14,126 nucleotides of DNA from DATARH01 sp035935235 (GTDB taxonomy: Bacteria > Pseudomonadota > Alphaproteobacteria > ATCC43930 > CGMCC-115725). The position numbers were made by a program, and so were the translations under genes. Below are positions 12,736 to 14,126 of the stretch, one piece after another. Each line of letters starts with the position of its first letter. Position 1 is the stretch's first letter. Location of the stretch: positions 1-14,126 of the forward strand of contig DASYXG010000007.1 of the NCBI GenBank assembly GCA_035935235.1, in the 5' to 3' direction. The notes under the pieces are model-generated. The model was given only the letters and a program-made list of their open reading frames with translations, searched no databases and was not told the origin of the DNA.

Positions 12736-13725
12736 ATGGCCGACCGCAACCCCATCCCGGTCGTCGATCTAGCGTCCTATCTCGCCGGCGCTCCCGGCGC
12801 GCTCGACCGCGCCGCCGAACAGCTTCGCGTCGCGCTGACCGAGATCGGTTTCTATTTTGTCACCGGCCACGGCGTGCCGCCGGAGCTGACCCGCGAAACC
12901 TTCCGCCAGGCAGCGCGGTTCCACGCCCAACCGCTCGACCGGAAGCTCGCGATCAAGCTCGACAAGCATAATGTCGGCTACTTGCCGCTCAAGGGCGATA
13001 CGCTGCGCACCTCGACCGTCGCCACCGTGACCAAGGCCAATCTCAACGAGGCGCTGTTCGTCGCCCGCGATCTCGCGCCCGACCACCCGGACGTCGTCTC
13101 CGGCCGCCGCTTTCGCAGCGCCAACCAATGGCCGCCTGACCTGCCTGGCTTCCGCGACACCGTCACCGCCTATTGCGATGCAATGGAGCGCTTGGTCCAG
13201 AAGCTTGTGCCACTTTACGCCCGTGCCTTTGAACTGCCGGCCGAGTATTTCGACGCCCCGTTCGCCGAGCCGCAATACAAGCTGCGCATGACCCACTACC
13301 CGCTTCAGCCCGACGCGCCCGACGACGAGTTCGGCATCGCCCCGCACACCGACACCAGTTTCCTGACCCTGCTCGCGCCCAATGAGGTGCCCGGCCTCTC
13401 GATCCGCACGCAAGGCGGTAGATGGATCGAGCCGCCCGCCAACCCCGACGCTTTCATGGTGAATGGTGGTCAGCTGCTGCTGCGCTGGACCAACGACCGC
13501 TTCCTCGCCACCCCGCACCGCGCGGTTAATCGCTCGGGTGGCGAGCGCTACGCCCTCGCTTTCTTCTGCGACGCCGCTATCGATTGGCCGATCGCCGCGG
13601 TGCCGACCTGCGTCGGCCCCGACAACCCGCCCAAATACGCGACGACCTATTACACCGACTACATGATCCGCTATCAGCAGCAGAGCTATAACGTCTTCGG
13701 CGACGCCAAGGATGCCGCGGAGTAG
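12736..13725 (+). CDS. Isopenicillin-N-synthase-family Fe(II) (2-oxoglutarate-type) oxygenase
   Basis: A 329-aa double-stranded beta-helix oxygenase. The N-terminal DIOX_N-like part has IPVVDLASYL, EIGFYFVTGHGVPPEL and, further on, GYLPLKG. The catalytic core gives the iron triad: His204 and Asp206 in IAPHTDTSFLTLL, and His261 in FLATPHRAVNR. Arg271 in GERYALAFF is the 2-oxoglutarate- or substrate-carboxylate-binding Arg; the usual R-x-S serine is Ala273 here. The family hydroxylates or oxidises small molecules; in bacteria most members have no assigned substrate and are not beta-lactam genes. The ATG at 12736 is two bases after the preceding stop, so translation is probably coupled. The length is normal. 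Confidence 0.9.
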   Translation: MADRNPIPVVDLASYLAGAPGALDRAAEQLRVALTEIGFYFVTGHGVPPELTRETFRQAARFHAQPLDRKLAIKLDKHNVGYLPLKGDTLRTSTVATVTKANLNEALFVARDLAPDHPDVVSGRRFRSANQWPPDLPGFRDTVTAYCDAMERLVQKLVPLYARAFELPAEYFDAPFAEPQYKLRMTHYPLQPDAPDDEFGIAPHTDTSFLTLLAPNEVPGLSIRTQGGRWIEPPANPDAFMVNGGQLLLRWTNDRFLATPHRAVNRSGGERYALAFFCDAAIDWPIAAVPTCVGPDNPPKYATTYYTDYMIRYQQQSYNVFGDAKDAAE

Positions 13726-13804
13726 GCACCCTTCGTACGGAACTCCCATTGGGTCGGACGGCGAAGCGTCGCGACAACTGCGCGAGCTTGAGCTGGAACG
13801 GCGT

Positions 13805-14126
13805 ATGAAACGGTTGAGCTATTGGATCGGAGCCCTGGCGCTTTCGTCGCTTGCTGCCGTGTTATTCGCGTTTGTGCCGTTAAAACATCACCTAACATCA
13901 TACGAATCTTTCCGGATTGGATCGGTGAGGCCGCCTATTTCATCTATTTTCTGCATTTTGGAGTCATTTTTTATGGAATTCGAAAAAGAAAATTAATTTA
14001 TTGGAAGATCACTCCCCTTCTTATTTGGTCGTTTGTTTTGGTCTATGTTAGCTTTCCGCTTTATGGTGCGATCTTGGGCTTATTGCCCTGGGCTGCCGGT
14101 CTTCTTGTTCTCACCGTTTTTCCCCT
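13805..14126 (+). pseudogene. Partial membrane protein, apparently frameshifted and cut by the window edge
   Basis: From ATG 13805 the frame gives MKRLSYWIGALALSSLAAVL and then FAFVPLKHH, a charged start and one membrane segment, but then loses sense and stops at 13996. In the next frame, codons from about 13882 read TSPNIIRIFPDWIGEAAYFI and on through two or three membrane segments (FLHFGVIFYG; LLIWSFVLVYVSFPLYGAILGL; AAGLLVLTVF), open to the right edge and lacking a start codon. A one-base loss in the AAAA at 13882-13885 would join the two. The sequence turns AT-rich from about 13865, unlike everything to its left, which suggests acquired DNA or a junction. I do not recognise the protein. 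No Shine-Dalgarno is clear. Confidence 0.4.

Noticed and set aside
12769..13749. 326-codon minus-strand frame opposite the Fe(II) oxygenase
   Set aside because: Gly/Val/Arg-rich shadow typical of GC-rich genes; the plus strand has all catalytic motifs.
13879..13886. Programmed -1 frameshift site at GTTAAAAC
   Set aside because: Does not fit the X-XXY-YYZ slippery pattern in the upstream frame; a plain one-base deletion is simpler.

Overview
The window is high-GC, densely coded DNA that reads as an Alphaproteobacterium, most likely Hyphomicrobiales (Bradyrhizobium-like) or Rhodospirillales. This is inferred from the dispersed repeat with a TCATTGCGAG...CAATC core at 3800-3875, a CtrA-type TTAA-N7-TTAA box in front of a Flp/Tad pilus secretin, a ChrR-type cupin, and a Crp/Fnr regulator of the alphaproteobacterial kind. 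No rRNA, tRNA, CRISPR array or recognisable transposase was found. TGA is an ordinary stop here (it ends cpaC) and tryptophan is TGG.

Region 1 (1-2251): the 5' part of a class-III aminotransferase runs off the left edge on the minus strand. It diverges from a pepsin-type (family A1) aspartic protease with no signal peptide, an unusual protein in a bacterium. The divergent spacer carries a pair of CCTTAAGG palindromes 22 bp apart, and the protease Shine-Dalgarno can be paired by two alternative upstream segments. A perfect 16-bp hairpin follows, then a 50-aa lipoprotein. Region 2 (2279-5184): an MlrC-type M81 metallopeptidase (minus) diverges from a MetE-like zinc methyltransferase (plus) across a palindromic dispersed repeat. 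A 33-aa, very basic microprotein gene lies convergent to the methyltransferase.

Region 3 (5222-6949): three minus-strand genes for a small secreted protein, a DUF6197-like protein, and a two-domain ChrR-type cupin. The cupin reading frame continues upstream through a TGA that sits exactly where relatives carry a conserved Trp, to a GTG start with a strong Shine-Dalgarno. Region 4 (6950-9507): a non-coding regulatory stretch with a near-perfect 12-bp dyad and a CtrA-like box leads into the secretin cpaC, then cpaD cut off at about residue 85. The cut is the junction with a lower-GC minus-strand gene of unknown function. The rest of a tad/cpa locus is absent, so this looks like a broken or relict Tad island.

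Region 5 (9508-14126): after a 340-bp gene-poor spacer with a nested inverted repeat comes a luciferase-like flavin monooxygenase, then a perfect CRP-type site (TGTGA-N6-TCACA), a small ORF, and a Crp/Fnr regulator. The regulator is followed at close spacing by an uncharacterised coiled-coil-like protein and an isopenicillin-N-synthase-type Fe(II) oxygenase, probably one transcription unit. The last 250 bases turn AT-rich and hold part of a membrane protein that appears frameshifted and leaves the window.

The points most worth a second look are the cytosolic pepsin homologue with its occluded RBS, the cupin with a Trp-to-stop lesion, the interrupted tad locus, and the basic microprotein. I did not find strong evidence for a wholly new multi-gene system.
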